This document shows positions 16,455 through 25,209 of a DNA stretch of 64,000 nucleotides, piece by piece. Numbering within the stretch: the first letter of the stretch is position 1; the number at the start of each line of letters is the position of its first letter. Both the position numbers and the translations under genes were made by a program. Below the pieces are notes generated by a model. That model searched no databases. It saw only the letters and a list, made by a program, of their open reading frames with translations, and was not told where the DNA came from. Source of the stretch: Billgrantia aerodenitrificans (GTDB taxonomy: Bacteria; Pseudomonadota; Gammaproteobacteria; Pseudomonadales; Halomonadaceae). The DNA is taken from NCBI RefSeq assembly GCF_021404405.1, contig NZ_JABFTV010000013.1:1-64000 (forward strand). The letters are read 5' to 3'.

Positions 16455-17141
16455 ATGAGCCCACGCATTCTGATGGTCCTGACCTCCCACGACCGCCTCG
16501 GCGATACCGGCGAGCCCACCGGCTTCTGGCTGGAGGAGCTGGCAGCCCCCTACTATGTCTGCGTGGATGCCGGCGCCGAGGTAGTACTGGCATCGCCCAA
16601 GGGCGGCAAGCCGCCGCTGGACCCGAAGAGCGACGCCGAGGAGAGCCAGACCGAAGCGACCCGTCGTTTCCAGCAGGACGACAAGGCCCAGCAGGCCCTG
16701 GCCAATACGCACAAGCTGAGCGAGGTCAGCGCCGATGACTTCGACGCCATCTTTTACCCCGGCGGCCACGGCCCGCTCTGGGATCTGGTCGACGATGCGG
16801 ACTCGATCCGCCTGGTCGAGACCTTCTGGGCGCAGCAGAAGCCGGTGGCTGCCGTTTGCCACGCGCCCATCGTGCTGATCCATGCCCGCGATCCCGATGG
16901 CAACCCGATCATCCGTGGCCGTCAGGTCACCGGCTTCAGCAACGACGAGGAGGCGGCGGTCGGCCTTACCGACGTCGTACCCCATCTGGTGGAGGACGCC
17001 CTTCAGGAGGGTGGCGCCCACTACTCCAAGGCGGATGTGTTCACCCCTTATGCTCGCCAGGACGGCAAGTTGATCACCGGGCAGAACCCGCCCTCGTCGG
17101 AGCCTACGGCCAAGCTGCTGCTGGAGGCGCTGGGCAAGTAG
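16455..17141 (+). CDS. DJ-1/PfpI family protein (Hsp31-like, class I glutamine amidotransferase fold)
   Basis: 228 residues from the ATG at 16455, which follows AAGGAG by 6 bases. ILMVLTSHDRLGDTGEPTGF with the conserved Glu, FYPGGHGPLWDL at about 98-109, and VAAVCHAPIVLIHA with the nucleophile Cys at about 138 match the Hsp31/YDR533C-like branch. These enzymes act as glyoxalase III or protein deglycase-type and chaperone proteins; the activity here is not proven. Followed by a strong stem-loop. Confidence 0.88.
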   Translation: MSPRILMVLTSHDRLGDTGEPTGFWLEELAAPYYVCVDAGAEVVLASPKGGKPPLDPKSDAEESQTEATRRFQQDDKAQQALANTHKLSEVSADDFDAIFYPGGHGPLWDLVDDADSIRLVETFWAQQKPVAAVCHAPIVLIHARDPDGNPIIRGRQVTGFSNDEEAAVGLTDVVPHLVEDALQEGGAHYSKADVFTPYARQDGKLITGQNPPSSEPTAKLLLEALGK

Positions 17142-17154
17142 TCACCACTCTTCA

Positions 17155-17181
17155 GGCTACCGGCCGCTCTGACCGGTAGCC
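17155..17181 (+). terminator. Stem-loop after DJ-1/PfpI gene
   Basis: GGCTACCGG (17155-17163) and CCGGTAGCC (17173-17181) form a perfect 9-bp stem with a 9-base loop, 13 bases after the stop codon. No T run follows, so termination may be partial or the hairpin may stabilise the mRNA end. Confidence 0.55.
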
Positions 17182-17267
17182 GCTGACTTGATCCCGTATC
17201 AATTTCCTTCAATACCGCACCGCGCCGCAGCGGCAGACTCAGGCCATTGCCACCCAGGAGGATGACG

Positions 17268-17861
17268 ATGAGCCTTGCCATGATTCTGCCGATGTCGGCG
17301 TTTGCCCTTGCGGCTTCGATCTCGCCCGGGCCGGTAAACCTGGTATGCCTGAGCAGCGGTACGCGCTATCCGCTTTCCCAGGGGTTGGTGTTCGTCACTG
17401 GCGCCACCGTGGGCTTCATTGTGCTCTTCGTTGCCGTGGGCCTGGGCCTCTATTCGGCACTGGCACTGGTGCCGGGTCTCACCCAGGCGCTGCGTTGGGC
17501 CGGCGTGGCGTTTCTGCTCTACCTGAGCTGGCGGCTGTTTCGCGACGATGGCCGCCTGCCCGAGAACGAGGCCCAGCGGGCACCGGGATTCATGACGGGA
17601 GCCCTGATGCAGTGGCTCAACCCCAAGGCGTGGCTGGCGTCGGCGTCGGGCATCGGCGCCTACACCAGCGGCAGCGATCTGAACCAGGTGTTGCTGTTCG
17701 CCGCCCTCTATCTGCCGATCTGCTGGCTGTCGCTGGGCAGTTGGGTCTATGCCGGCGCCTTTCTGCGCCGCTACGTGCATCGCCCGACGGTACTGGTGAC
17801 GATCAACCGTACCCTCGCGCTGCTGCTTGCTGCCAGTTGCCTCTATCTTTTGCTTGAGTGA
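17268..17861 (+). CDS. LysE/RhtB family amino acid exporter
   Basis: 197 residues from the ATG at 17268, 6 bases after AGGAGG. An ATG at 17262 directly abuts that ribosome-binding site and is too close. SISPGPVNLVCLSSGTRYPL is the LysE N-terminal signature; WLNPKAWLASASG lies at about 113-125. Five to six hydrophobic segments fit the family. It probably exports an amino acid or related metabolite. Convergent with an AraC-type regulator 22 bases downstream. Confidence 0.9.
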   Translation: MSLAMILPMSAFALAASISPGPVNLVCLSSGTRYPLSQGLVFVTGATVGFIVLFVAVGLGLYSALALVPGLTQALRWAGVAFLLYLSWRLFRDDGRLPENEAQRAPGFMTGALMQWLNPKAWLASASGIGAYTSGSDLNQVLLFAALYLPICWLSLGSWVYAGAFLRRYVHRPTVLVTINRTLALLLAASCLYLLLE

Positions 17862-17883
17862 GGGCTATTCATCGAGTGAGAAC

Positions 17884-18717
17884 CTATTGCTCGAGTGAGG
17901 ACTGCCGATACTGCTGCGGCGTGGCGGCGACCATGCGCTTGAAGGTGCGCTGAAAGTGCGGCTGGTCGGCAAAGCCCGCATTCAGTGCCGCTTCGGCAAT
18001 GGGAGTGCCGTTCTTCAAGGCATGCTGGCCGAGCTGGATGCGCCGATTGACCAGATAGGCGTGAGGCGTGAACCCAAAATGACGCTTGAAGGCGCGTATC
18101 AGATGGCCGGCGCTGTAGCCGCTGCGCTCGCACAAGTCGTCCAGCGATATGTCCTCGCTTGCGTGCTCGTCCAGATAAGCGGCCAAAGCCTTCAGCGTGG
18201 CCGGCGCCCGGGCTATCGGTCGCGCCGGTTGGCCGGCTAGTCGGTGCATCAACGCTGAGAGGTATTCCACCACTTCGGTCTGCTTGTCGAGCAGGTCGCG
18301 GTTCGTATCCAGCAGGCAGGCCGCCATGCGGCAGTACCCCATGTACCACTCGTTCTCGTCGATCACCGCGGTAGCGATGTCCTGCCAGTGCTGTGCCTCC
18401 AGCAACCCTGCCTGGTAACGCAACGCGGTCAGCCACTCGGCATCCACGTAGAGCATCAGGTAGCCCCAGGGTCGGTCCTCGATGGCGCTGCAGGCGTGCA
18501 TCCAGCCGGGGTTCATCATGACCAGGGTGCCGGCCCGCACGTGATGGCGGTCGTCCCGGTAGCGGAAGGTACTCTCCCCCGCGGTGATCGCCCCCAGCGA
18601 CCATTGGGTATGACTGTGTGGCGCGTAACAGACCTTGCGCCCATCCTCTACCTTGCGCAGCTCCACGTGGGGCATGCGCGCATCGCGCCAGAACAGCGGC
18701 TTGGTGGGAGTCGTCAT
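17884..18717 (-). CDS. AraC family transcriptional regulator
   Basis: 277 residues from the ATG at 18717. An N-terminal cupin-like ligand domain is visible, with CYAPHSHTQWSLGAITAGES and RAGTLVMMNPGWMHAC. The C-terminal double HTH (about 170-270) includes LDDLCERSGYSAGHLIRAFK and GFADQPHFQRTFKRMVAATP. This architecture is common in AraC proteins encoded beside LysE exporters, and the neighbouring exporter is the likely target. Confidence 0.9.
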   Translation of the reverse strand: MTTPTKPLFWRDARMPHVELRKVEDGRKVCYAPHSHTQWSLGAITAGESTFRYRDDRHHVRAGTLVMMNPGWMHACSAIEDRPWGYLMLYVDAEWLTALRYQAGLLEAQHWQDIATAVIDENEWYMGYCRMAACLLDTNRDLLDKQTEVVEYLSALMHRLAGQPARPIARAPATLKALAAYLDEHASEDISLDDLCERSGYSAGHLIRAFKRHFGFTPHAYLVNRRIQLGQHALKNGTPIAEAALNAGFADQPHFQRTFKRMVAATPQQYRQSSLEQ

Positions 18718-18954
18718 GATGAGTTTCCTTACTGGCAGCTCACCACAGTGTAGCGCCTTGCCACACTCGATGCGCCACAGCCACATCTTCACACTCACAC
18801 GATAAAGGGAGTTGGCCTGAATACGAACGATCCCATTGATGGGTACTGTCTACTGCTTTCACTAATGCTAGGCTAATGGAAATTCGTACGAGACGCCCGG
18901 GCTCAATGTGCTAGCGCCGTCTCATCCGTTCGGCCTTCAAAATAGACTGAGATC

Positions 18955-20481
18955 TTGCTGACATCCAAGGCCTACTCTCACAAGTTGCTCGGTGCCAGGC
19001 GTCCTCATCGACTCGCCCTGGCAACGCTGCCTCCCCGTGCCTTTGCCTTTCTCCACACCTTCGGCCTTACAGTATGGATCGCGCTCGCGGAAGGCCGCGG
19101 CTGGTCGCTGATTCTACCGGGGCTGCTCCTGCTGCTATGGCCGGCGATGGCCTACCTGCACGCGGCCCAAGCCCAGGATTCGAAGCGAGCCGAGTTCAAG
19201 AATCTGCTGTGCGACAGCCTGCTGTTTGGTGTGTGGTGCAGCGTGCTGGATTTTTACGTGCTGGCCACACTGTCCATCGCACTCGCCTGCTTCATGAACA
19301 ACATGGTGGTAGCCGGCCCGCGCCGCATGCTGGTCTCCATGTCACTGTTCGCCGGCGGCGCCCTGGGCTGGAGCGCGTTGTCCGGCTTCGAGATTCGGCC
19401 TTACGTCAGCACCGGGCTGGACATCTATCAGGGAGCCGGCGCCGTGGTCTATTTTCTGGCCATTGCCTACGTGATGTACGGGCAAAATCGTCAGCTCGGT
19501 CGCAGCATGCGCGAGACCAAGTTCCAGAACCGGGTCTTCCACGCCCTGCTCGAACTGGGCGGCGTTGCCAACAGCGCCTCGAACATTCATATGCTGCTGG
19601 ACGACTCCCTGAAACACCTGCATGCCGATTTCCCCGAGTACGGATTCGCCGTGTTCCTGCAGGAGCGCAGTCGGCCCGAAGTGACACGCTACGCCGCCGT
19701 GGCCGGTCTGCAGCTCGGCGTCGAGGATGAGCGACGGCTGGGCGGCCTGCTGGCAACGCTCCATGATCGGCAGGAAAGTGTGGTCAAGCTACGCGAGCAG
19801 AGTGTCGGCGAACAGCTTTATGCTACCTCGATGGCGGGCCGGCTAAGCCTGTACGATGGCTGGTTGATCGTGCGTGCCCCCATGCTGGATGACCGGCTGG
19901 AGCGCATGCTGCCCCTTTTCGTCGACCAGTTGGCGGCCGCCACCGAGAACAAGCTGCTGCACCTCGCGCTGAAGAAAACGGCGGAGCGCGACGGGCTGAC
20001 AGGGCTCTACAACCGTGGCTTCTTCGAATCGGCCTTGCAGTTGAGCATCCAGGGTAAGGGGCAGACGCCAAGCCTGAATTTTGCCGTGTTGATGATGGAT
20101 GTCGACGGACTCAAGGCGGTGAACGACCGCTATGGTCATGTAGCGGGCGATCAGCTCATCACCACGGTGGCCGAGCGCCTGCAAGTCCACTGCCGCGCCA
20201 GTGACATCCTGGCGCGATACGGCGGTGACGAATTCGTCGTCCTGTTTCCTTCTGCGGACCTCACGGCCGCGAATCGCCTGGCCAGCCTGATCAGAACGCA
20301 TATCGAAGGCCAACGCTGCAGCATCACCACGGCCGACGGCAAGCAACTGACGCTGGAGCTACGCTTGAGCCTCGGTAGTGCCAGCTCCACCGAGGTGCCT
20401 GCCCAGGAAGTGCTTGCCCTGGCCGACGAGCGCATGTACGACGACAAGAGCGAGCGGCGCAAGCAGCGAGCCCTCAGTTGA
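18955..20481 (+). CDS. Membrane-bound diguanylate cyclase (MASE2-like + GGDEF)
   Basis: 508 residues if translation begins at the TTG at 18955; no suitable ATG exists before the membrane region, so this start is tentative. Residues 20-190 hold about six hydrophobic segments resembling the MASE2 sensor domain, followed by a GAF-like stretch (about 200-330). The GGDEF domain (about 340-500) has DGLTGLYNRGFFES, MMDVDGLKAVNDRYGH and ARYGGDEFVVLFP. The intact signature predicts synthesis of cyclic di-GMP. Convergent with the P450 gene. Confidence 0.9.
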   Translation: MLTSKAYSHKLLGARRPHRLALATLPPRAFAFLHTFGLTVWIALAEGRGWSLILPGLLLLLWPAMAYLHAAQAQDSKRAEFKNLLCDSLLFGVWCSVLDFYVLATLSIALACFMNNMVVAGPRRMLVSMSLFAGGALGWSALSGFEIRPYVSTGLDIYQGAGAVVYFLAIAYVMYGQNRQLGRSMRETKFQNRVFHALLELGGVANSASNIHMLLDDSLKHLHADFPEYGFAVFLQERSRPEVTRYAAVAGLQLGVEDERRLGGLLATLHDRQESVVKLREQSVGEQLYATSMAGRLSLYDGWLIVRAPMLDDRLERMLPLFVDQLAAATENKLLHLALKKTAERDGLTGLYNRGFFESALQLSIQGKGQTPSLNFAVLMMDVDGLKAVNDRYGHVAGDQLITTVAERLQVHCRASDILARYGGDEFVVLFPSADLTAANRLASLIRTHIEGQRCSITTADGKQLTLELRLSLGSASSTEVPAQEVLALADERMYDDKSERRKQRALS

Positions 20482-20522
20482 GCGACACCGCACCCCTCAT
20501 GCTGAGGTAGCACGGTGTCACT
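20481..20522. terminator. Bidirectional stem-loop between diguanylate cyclase and P450 genes
   Basis: AGCGACACCG (20481-20490) and CGGTGTCACT (20513-20522) are inverted copies with one mismatch. They enclose a second small repeat, CCTCA-TGC-TGAGG. The location between two convergent genes fits a shared terminator, although no T run is present. Confidence 0.5.
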
Positions 20523-20555
20523 GCTGAGTGGTACCCATATTCTCTATCTAGCTAT

Positions 20556-21908
20556 TCACTGTCTGCCGCCGACCTTGAACTCCAGGTCGTAGTTGTTGAG
20601 CAGCGGCGGCATCGGTTTGCTGCTGAGCAGGCGCGTCGGTGGGTTCAACTGGAACTCCCGGCCTTGCAACAGCTTGGCCAGCATGTGGCTGGTCACCGTC
20701 AGCACCACGCGGCGCCCCGGGCAGATGCCGGTACCGCCGCTGAAGGGGATCAGCGGCCAGTCGCCAACGGCATCAGGCTTCAGCCAGAGGTCGGGGTTGA
20801 AGCGATCGGCTTCATCCAGGTGGCGATCATCGCGATGGAAATAGGGCGCCAGGATGAGTATCGACGTTTCGGCCGGCATGGAGCCGTTCTCCCACTCGGT
20901 CTCCTCGGTAGTCTGGCGCAGCACCATGGGCGTGGTGGGCCATAGCCGCAGCGACTCGAGCAGACAGGCTCGCAGAAAGTCGAGTTTGGGGGCGGGGTTA
21001 CCGGCATTCTCGGCTATCTCGGCCTGAGCCCGCTCGGCCTGATTGGGGTGAGCGGCAAGCAGCGCCAGGGCGCGGAAAGTAGCCATACCCGCGGGGTCGA
21101 AGGCGAACAGGTACTGTGGCACCTGATGTTCGGGCTGAGTGGTCTCGTTGGTCGGCGTGCGGGCGATCTCCCCTGCCAGGCTGCCCTCTTCCCCACGCTT
21201 CAGGTAGGTGCGGATTCGCTCGAGAAAGTCGTCCTTCACGCGGTCGTGGCCCGGGTGGAAGAAGGCCCAGTTGGCAGCGGAACGCAGCTTCTCCAACATC
21301 TCCGTCAGGGCATGGTCGTCGCGGGCGGTATCGCCCAGTACCACACGGCGCACTACGCGATTCCAGGTCGCTTCGAACATGTCCCAGTCGAGCTTGTTCT
21401 CATGCCGTTCGACCTGGGTGAGCAGCTCGCCGGCCTCTTGCTCGACCACTTGCACGAAACGAGCCCCCAGGCCGTGCACCGGGCACTCGCTGTGCAGCAC
21501 CTTTTCGTTGAAACGACGGCGCTCGGCCCGTTCGGGACCGTGAGAAACCAACGCCATATCGGGCTCGAAGTGCTCGAGCGCCTTGCGCTTGGCCCATTCG
21601 GCAGTAGCGAACGGCTCGGGAGTTTCGTTGAGCACCCGATTGGCGTGGTCGGGGTCGAGAATCAACGCCATCGGCTTGCCCTCGGGCGTGTTCAGCATCA
21701 GCGGGCCCGGGCCGTACTTCTCGTTGAGCGATTTCAGGCGGCTAATGGCTCTCGCATCGAGGCCAAGTTTTTCCGCCACTCCCACCACCTTGGGCCGGCG
21801 AATGATCACCCCTTTGGCGATGTTGGGTACGAAGACATCGCCCATCACCGCCAACGTTTCGCCTGTGGTGGCTTGAGGCAGGCTGTTGGATGTCGAATCC
21901 TTCGTCAT
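20556..21908 (-). CDS. Cytochrome P450 with altered haem-binding motif
   Basis: 450 residues. The K-helix ExxR is in LLESLRLWPTTPMVLRQ. The I-helix region reads LFAFDPAGMATFRA instead of the usual A/G-G-x-D/E-T-T. The haem-ligand loop is PFSGGTGICPGRRV: the Cys ligand is present, but the Arg of FxxGxRxCxG is replaced by Gly. The protein is soluble, and no ferredoxin or reductase gene lies nearby. ATG at 21908 follows AAGGAG by 6 bases. Substrate unknown; the I-helix change could mean a peroxygenase-like mechanism, as in CYP152 enzymes, but this is speculation. Confidence 0.88.
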   Translation of the reverse strand: MTKDSTSNSLPQATTGETLAVMGDVFVPNIAKGVIIRRPKVVGVAEKLGLDARAISRLKSLNEKYGPGPLMLNTPEGKPMALILDPDHANRVLNETPEPFATAEWAKRKALEHFEPDMALVSHGPERAERRRFNEKVLHSECPVHGLGARFVQVVEQEAGELLTQVERHENKLDWDMFEATWNRVVRRVVLGDTARDDHALTEMLEKLRSAANWAFFHPGHDRVKDDFLERIRTYLKRGEEGSLAGEIARTPTNETTQPEHQVPQYLFAFDPAGMATFRALALLAAHPNQAERAQAEIAENAGNPAPKLDFLRACLLESLRLWPTTPMVLRQTTEETEWENGSMPAETSILILAPYFHRDDRHLDEADRFNPDLWLKPDAVGDWPLIPFSGGTGICPGRRVVLTVTSHMLAKLLQGREFQLNPPTRLLSSKPMPPLLNNYDLEFKVGGRQ

Positions 21909-22034
21909 GTTGCACTCCTTCTGCTATCCATCCTGGTTCGCAGTCTAGTCGCGCAACTTATGACAAGCCTTTGTTCTCACAAAAATTTACAGCAGTTAAC
22001 TCGAAGCTTCCGACTCACCAACGGCGAGAAGCGG

Positions 22035-23741
22035 TTAGAACTCGCTCCAGTCCTCCTCTACGGTGGAGCGCCGACGTGCCCCTGGCTTGGGATCGACCAG
22101 TTTGACGGACTGACGCTTCTCGGCAGGCCCTTGCGTCGTTTCGCCCTGCTCCGGGTGACGCTCACGCGGCTGAGCCGCGGCAGTGGCCGAGACGGCATGT
22201 TCGTCGACGCGGAAGGTGGCAATCAATCCCGCCAGACTGCTGGCCTGCTGCTCCAACGAGGCAGCGGCGGCACTCGTCTGCTGGACCAGAGAGGCATTCT
22301 GCTGGGTGACGGAATCCATCTCGGTGAGCGCAGCATTGATCTGCTCGATGCCGCTGTTCTGCTCTCGTGTCGCGGTGGAAATCTCGGCCATCAGCGCGGT
22401 GACCTGCCGAATCGAGTCGACGGTGGCATTGATGGTTTCACCGCTGCGCTCGGCCTGCTCGGCACCGGTGCCAATCTGGCTGGTAGTGGCTTCGATCAGG
22501 GTGCGAATCTCTCTGGCCGACTCCGCACTGCGGCTGGCCAGGGAGCGGACCTCGCTTGCCACCACGGCGAAGCCGCGACCCTGCTCGCCCGCCCGCGCCG
22601 CCTCGACCGAGGCATTGAGCGCCAGGATGTTGGTCTGGAAGGCAATGGAATCGATCACGCCGATGATCTCGTTGATACGTTTGGCACTCTCGGAAATCTC
22701 GCGCATCAGCTTGACGGTGCGCTCCACCTCTTCGCCCCCCGCCTCGGCGGTTTTCGAAGCCGAAGCGGCAAGCCGGTCGGCCTCGACGGCGGTGTCGGTA
22801 TTCTTGCTCACCGTGGAGGCCATTTCCTCCATGCTGGAGGCCGTCTGCTGCAGGGCAGCAGCCTGCTCCTCGGTACGCGACGATAGGTCCTGGCTGCCCG
22901 AGGCGATCTCTCCGGCGCCGGTGAAGACGAATTCACTGCTTTGCCGCAGCGATACCACCAGCGTCTTGAGCTTCTCCTGCATGCGCCCCAAGGCACCGTA
23001 GAGCTGACCGATCTCGTTGCGGCCCCGGTCCTCGATGCGTGCCGTCAGGTCGCCATCGGCGATACGCTCGAAGTGGGCAATGGCTCCCCGCAGGGGCGTC
23101 ACGACCATACGCATCATGGCAAGGCGAATGAAGAAGGCGGCGGCCAGGGCCACGATCAACAGGCCGAGGGCAGTCGCCCCGATGCGATTGCTCAGGGTTT
23201 TCACCTGTGCGATGGCAACGGCGCCACGCTGATCGCTGTAGGCAATGAAGGCCTCCATGGCATCGTCCAGGCCGGCCCCCAGCTCGGCCAACTGGTCCTG
23301 CCGGCGCTGTACCAGGAAGGGCGCGGCATCCAGCAGCGGCACCAGCCCTTCGTTGACGTAGGCATCGTATGCCTCGGCAATGGCTGCCACGTATGGCGCG
23401 CGGGTATCGTCAGGCGCGATGGCAATCTGCCGGAACTCGGCGAAACGCTCCTGCGCAGTCTCTACCGCCGCCACGGCCATCTCCTGATTCTCGCGACCGA
23501 GATCGGGGTTGCCCTGGGCGCTGTGCGCGGCATAGCGATCGAGGAAGGTTTGCGCACGCAGCACGTTGACCTGGGCGCGGTTGGCCAGGTTGGAGAGCTG
23601 AGCGTTGGTTTCCGCCAGCTCGTGCAGGGCGGCTTCGCTGGTGCTGTTGGAATAGAACCCCAACCCACTGATCAGTCCGATCATCAGCACCAGCGCGGCC
23701 AGGGCTGCCGTCAGGCTCCACTTGATGGAAAGATGCCTCAT
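22035..23741 (-). CDS. Methyl-accepting chemotaxis protein with C-terminal CheR/CheB tether
   Basis: 568 residues. A membrane segment at about 10-30, a periplasmic four-helix-type ligand domain (about 31-190), a second membrane segment (about 191-212), HAMP, and a long signalling coiled coil. The highly conserved hairpin tip includes INEIIGVIDSIAFQTNILAL and VVASEVRSLASRSAESAREI. The protein ends in DWSEF, resembling the NWETF pentapeptide that recruits CheR and CheB in E. coli receptors. A sigma-28-type promoter lies 57 bases upstream. Ligand unknown. Confidence 0.95.
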   Translation of the reverse strand: MRHLSIKWSLTAALAALVLMIGLISGLGFYSNSTSEAALHELAETNAQLSNLANRAQVNVLRAQTFLDRYAAHSAQGNPDLGRENQEMAVAAVETAQERFAEFRQIAIAPDDTRAPYVAAIAEAYDAYVNEGLVPLLDAAPFLVQRRQDQLAELGAGLDDAMEAFIAYSDQRGAVAIAQVKTLSNRIGATALGLLIVALAAAFFIRLAMMRMVVTPLRGAIAHFERIADGDLTARIEDRGRNEIGQLYGALGRMQEKLKTLVVSLRQSSEFVFTGAGEIASGSQDLSSRTEEQAAALQQTASSMEEMASTVSKNTDTAVEADRLAASASKTAEAGGEEVERTVKLMREISESAKRINEIIGVIDSIAFQTNILALNASVEAARAGEQGRGFAVVASEVRSLASRSAESAREIRTLIEATTSQIGTGAEQAERSGETINATVDSIRQVTALMAEISTATREQNSGIEQINAALTEMDSVTQQNASLVQQTSAAAASLEQQASSLAGLIATFRVDEHAVSATAAAQPRERHPEQGETTQGPAEKRQSVKLVDPKPGARRRSTVEEDWSEF

Positions 23742-23797
23742 CGTACCGCTCCCATGGGTCGTAAAACTTTGGTGTCAAACTTCCAGGTACATGGTTT

Positions 23798-23824
23798 TCA
23801 TCGGCAGCCGGCCGGTAGATTTTA
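23798..23824 (-). promoter_or_regulatory. Sigma-28 (FliA) type promoter for the chemoreceptor gene
   Basis: On the minus strand TAAA (23824-23821) is followed after exactly 15 bases by GCCGATGA (23805-23798). This matches the flagellar sigma-28 consensus (TAAA-N15-GCCGATAA) with one mismatch. It leaves a 56-base leader before the ATG at 23741, and places this receptor in the motility regulon. Confidence 0.8.
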
Positions 23825-23826
23825 GC

Positions 23827-23851
23827 CAAAAGTTCAAAATTACGACTTTTG
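23827..23851 (-). terminator. AT-rich stem-loop after methionine gamma-lyase gene
   Basis: CAAAAGT (23827-23833) and ACTTTTG (23845-23851) form a 7-bp stem with an 11-base loop, 10 bases beyond the stop of the gamma-lyase gene and just upstream of the sigma-28 promoter. Weak terminator candidate; it could also be an upstream element of that promoter. Confidence 0.35.
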
Positions 23852-23861
23852 TCTAGCCGGA

Positions 23862-25079
23862 TTACGTCCTGGCCTCCAGCGCCTGGGCCAGATCCGCTTG
23901 TATGTCCGACGGCGTTTCAAGTCCCACGGAAAGGCGGATCAGCGTCTCGGAAATCCCATGCTCGGCACGCTCTTCAGGGCTCAGCACCGAGTGGGTCATG
24001 CTGGCCGGATGCTGGATCAGGCTTTCCGCGTCGCCCAGCGATACGGCGCGCTGAATCAGCTCGAGGCGGTTCATGAAGCGGCGCCCGACCTCCAGGCCGT
24101 CGGCGAGCTCGAAGGCGATGATGCCGCCGAAATCGCTCATCTGCCGCCGCGCCAGCTCATGCTGCGGAAAACTGGCCAGCCCGGGGTAATGGACGCGCTC
24201 GACCGCCGGGTGCCGCTCCAGCCAGTGGGCCACCTCGAGCGCCGAGGCGGATTGCCGCTGCATACGGATTTCGAGCGTCTTCAGGCCGCGCATGATCAGA
24301 AACGCGGTGAAAGGCGACATCACCGCGCCGGTGAAGTCCTTCAGCCCGGTGAGACGCACCCTGTGCATTTCCTCCTCACCGCCCACCAGCATGCCGGCGA
24401 TCAGATCGCCATGGCCGCCAAGGTACTTGGTGGCGGAGTGCACCACGAAATCCGCGCCCCACTCGAGGGGCCGGGTGATGACCGGGGTGGCGTAGGTGTT
24501 GTCCACTACCACACGCGCCCCGTGCCGGTGCGCGATACGACTCACTGCCTCGATGTTCACCAGGCGCATGGTGGGATTGGCCGGGGTCTCGAAATAGACG
24601 AGCTTGGTGCGCTCGCCGATTGCCGCTTCCAGCGCCGCCGGTTGGGAGAGGTCCACGTGCCTGACTCGGATGCCGAACTCGGTCAGGCCGTGGTGAAAGA
24701 AGGCGTGCGTACAGCCATATAGATGGCTGTCCGTAATCAGCTCATCCCCGGGGCGCAGCAGGCTCCACATCAGCGCGGTGATGGCGCCCATGCCCGAGGC
24801 GGTGGCCAGGCCGGCCTCGGCACCCTCCAGGTTGGCCATGCGCTGTTCCAGAGTGGCCACCGTGGGATTGGAAATCCGTGAGTAGAAGTGGCCGGGAGCT
24901 TCGCCGGCAAAGCGTTCGGCGCCCTGCTCGACACTCTCGAAGGTGAAGGTGGAGGTCAGATGAATGGGCGGTGTCAGCGCCCCCTGCTCGTCCCGGCTGT
25001 CGTAGGCGGCGTGGATGGCTCGCGTGGCGAAGCCTTGTTCTTGCTGAGAGTGGCCCTGCTGAGAGTGGCGCTGTTGCAT
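23862..25079 (-). CDS. Methionine gamma-lyase (PLP, Cys/Met metabolism family)
   Basis: 405 residues, as expected for the family. PLP-binding Lys218 lies in FVVHSATKYLGGHGD. Cys123 in DSHLYGCTHAFFHHGL aligns with the substrate-specificity Cys of true methionine gamma-lyases (Cys116 in Pseudomonas putida); Tyr121 precedes it. The enzyme would split methionine to methanethiol, 2-oxobutanoate and ammonia in the cytoplasm. The N-terminus has a short HSQQ repeat before the conserved part. A divergent Lrp-type regulator matches the P. putida mdeA-mdeR arrangement. Confidence 0.88.
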   Translation of the reverse strand: MQQRHSQQGHSQQEQGFATRAIHAAYDSRDEQGALTPPIHLTSTFTFESVEQGAERFAGEAPGHFYSRISNPTVATLEQRMANLEGAEAGLATASGMGAITALMWSLLRPGDELITDSHLYGCTHAFFHHGLTEFGIRVRHVDLSQPAALEAAIGERTKLVYFETPANPTMRLVNIEAVSRIAHRHGARVVVDNTYATPVITRPLEWGADFVVHSATKYLGGHGDLIAGMLVGGEEEMHRVRLTGLKDFTGAVMSPFTAFLIMRGLKTLEIRMQRQSASALEVAHWLERHPAVERVHYPGLASFPQHELARRQMSDFGGIIAFELADGLEVGRRFMNRLELIQRAVSLGDAESLIQHPASMTHSVLSPEERAEHGISETLIRLSVGLETPSDIQADLAQALEART

Positions 25080-25137
25080 GACTCGACTCCACGGTGAGGA
25101 ATGTCGCTTGTTGTCTTGTCATGCTATGCCCGCATCA

Positions 25138-25159
25138 AGAGAATTTGCTTTCGTTCTCT
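25138..25159. promoter_or_regulatory. Inverted repeat between gamma-lyase and Lrp-type regulator genes
   Basis: AGAGAA (25138-25143) and TTCTCT (25154-25159) flank a 10-base AT-rich centre in the divergent intergenic region. Lrp-family proteins bind degenerate dyads with AT-rich centres, so this is a candidate operator for both genes. Assignment inferred. Confidence 0.4.
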
Positions 25160-25209
25160 GCCTCGTTTGGCTAGTTTTTGGCAATAATATTCCAAGAACA
25201 GGCTCAGTC

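Noticed and set aside
21048..22886. Rightward open frame of about 612 codons opposite P450 and chemoreceptor genes
   Set aside because: Mirror of two well-supported genes in high-GC DNA; composition typical of antisense frames.
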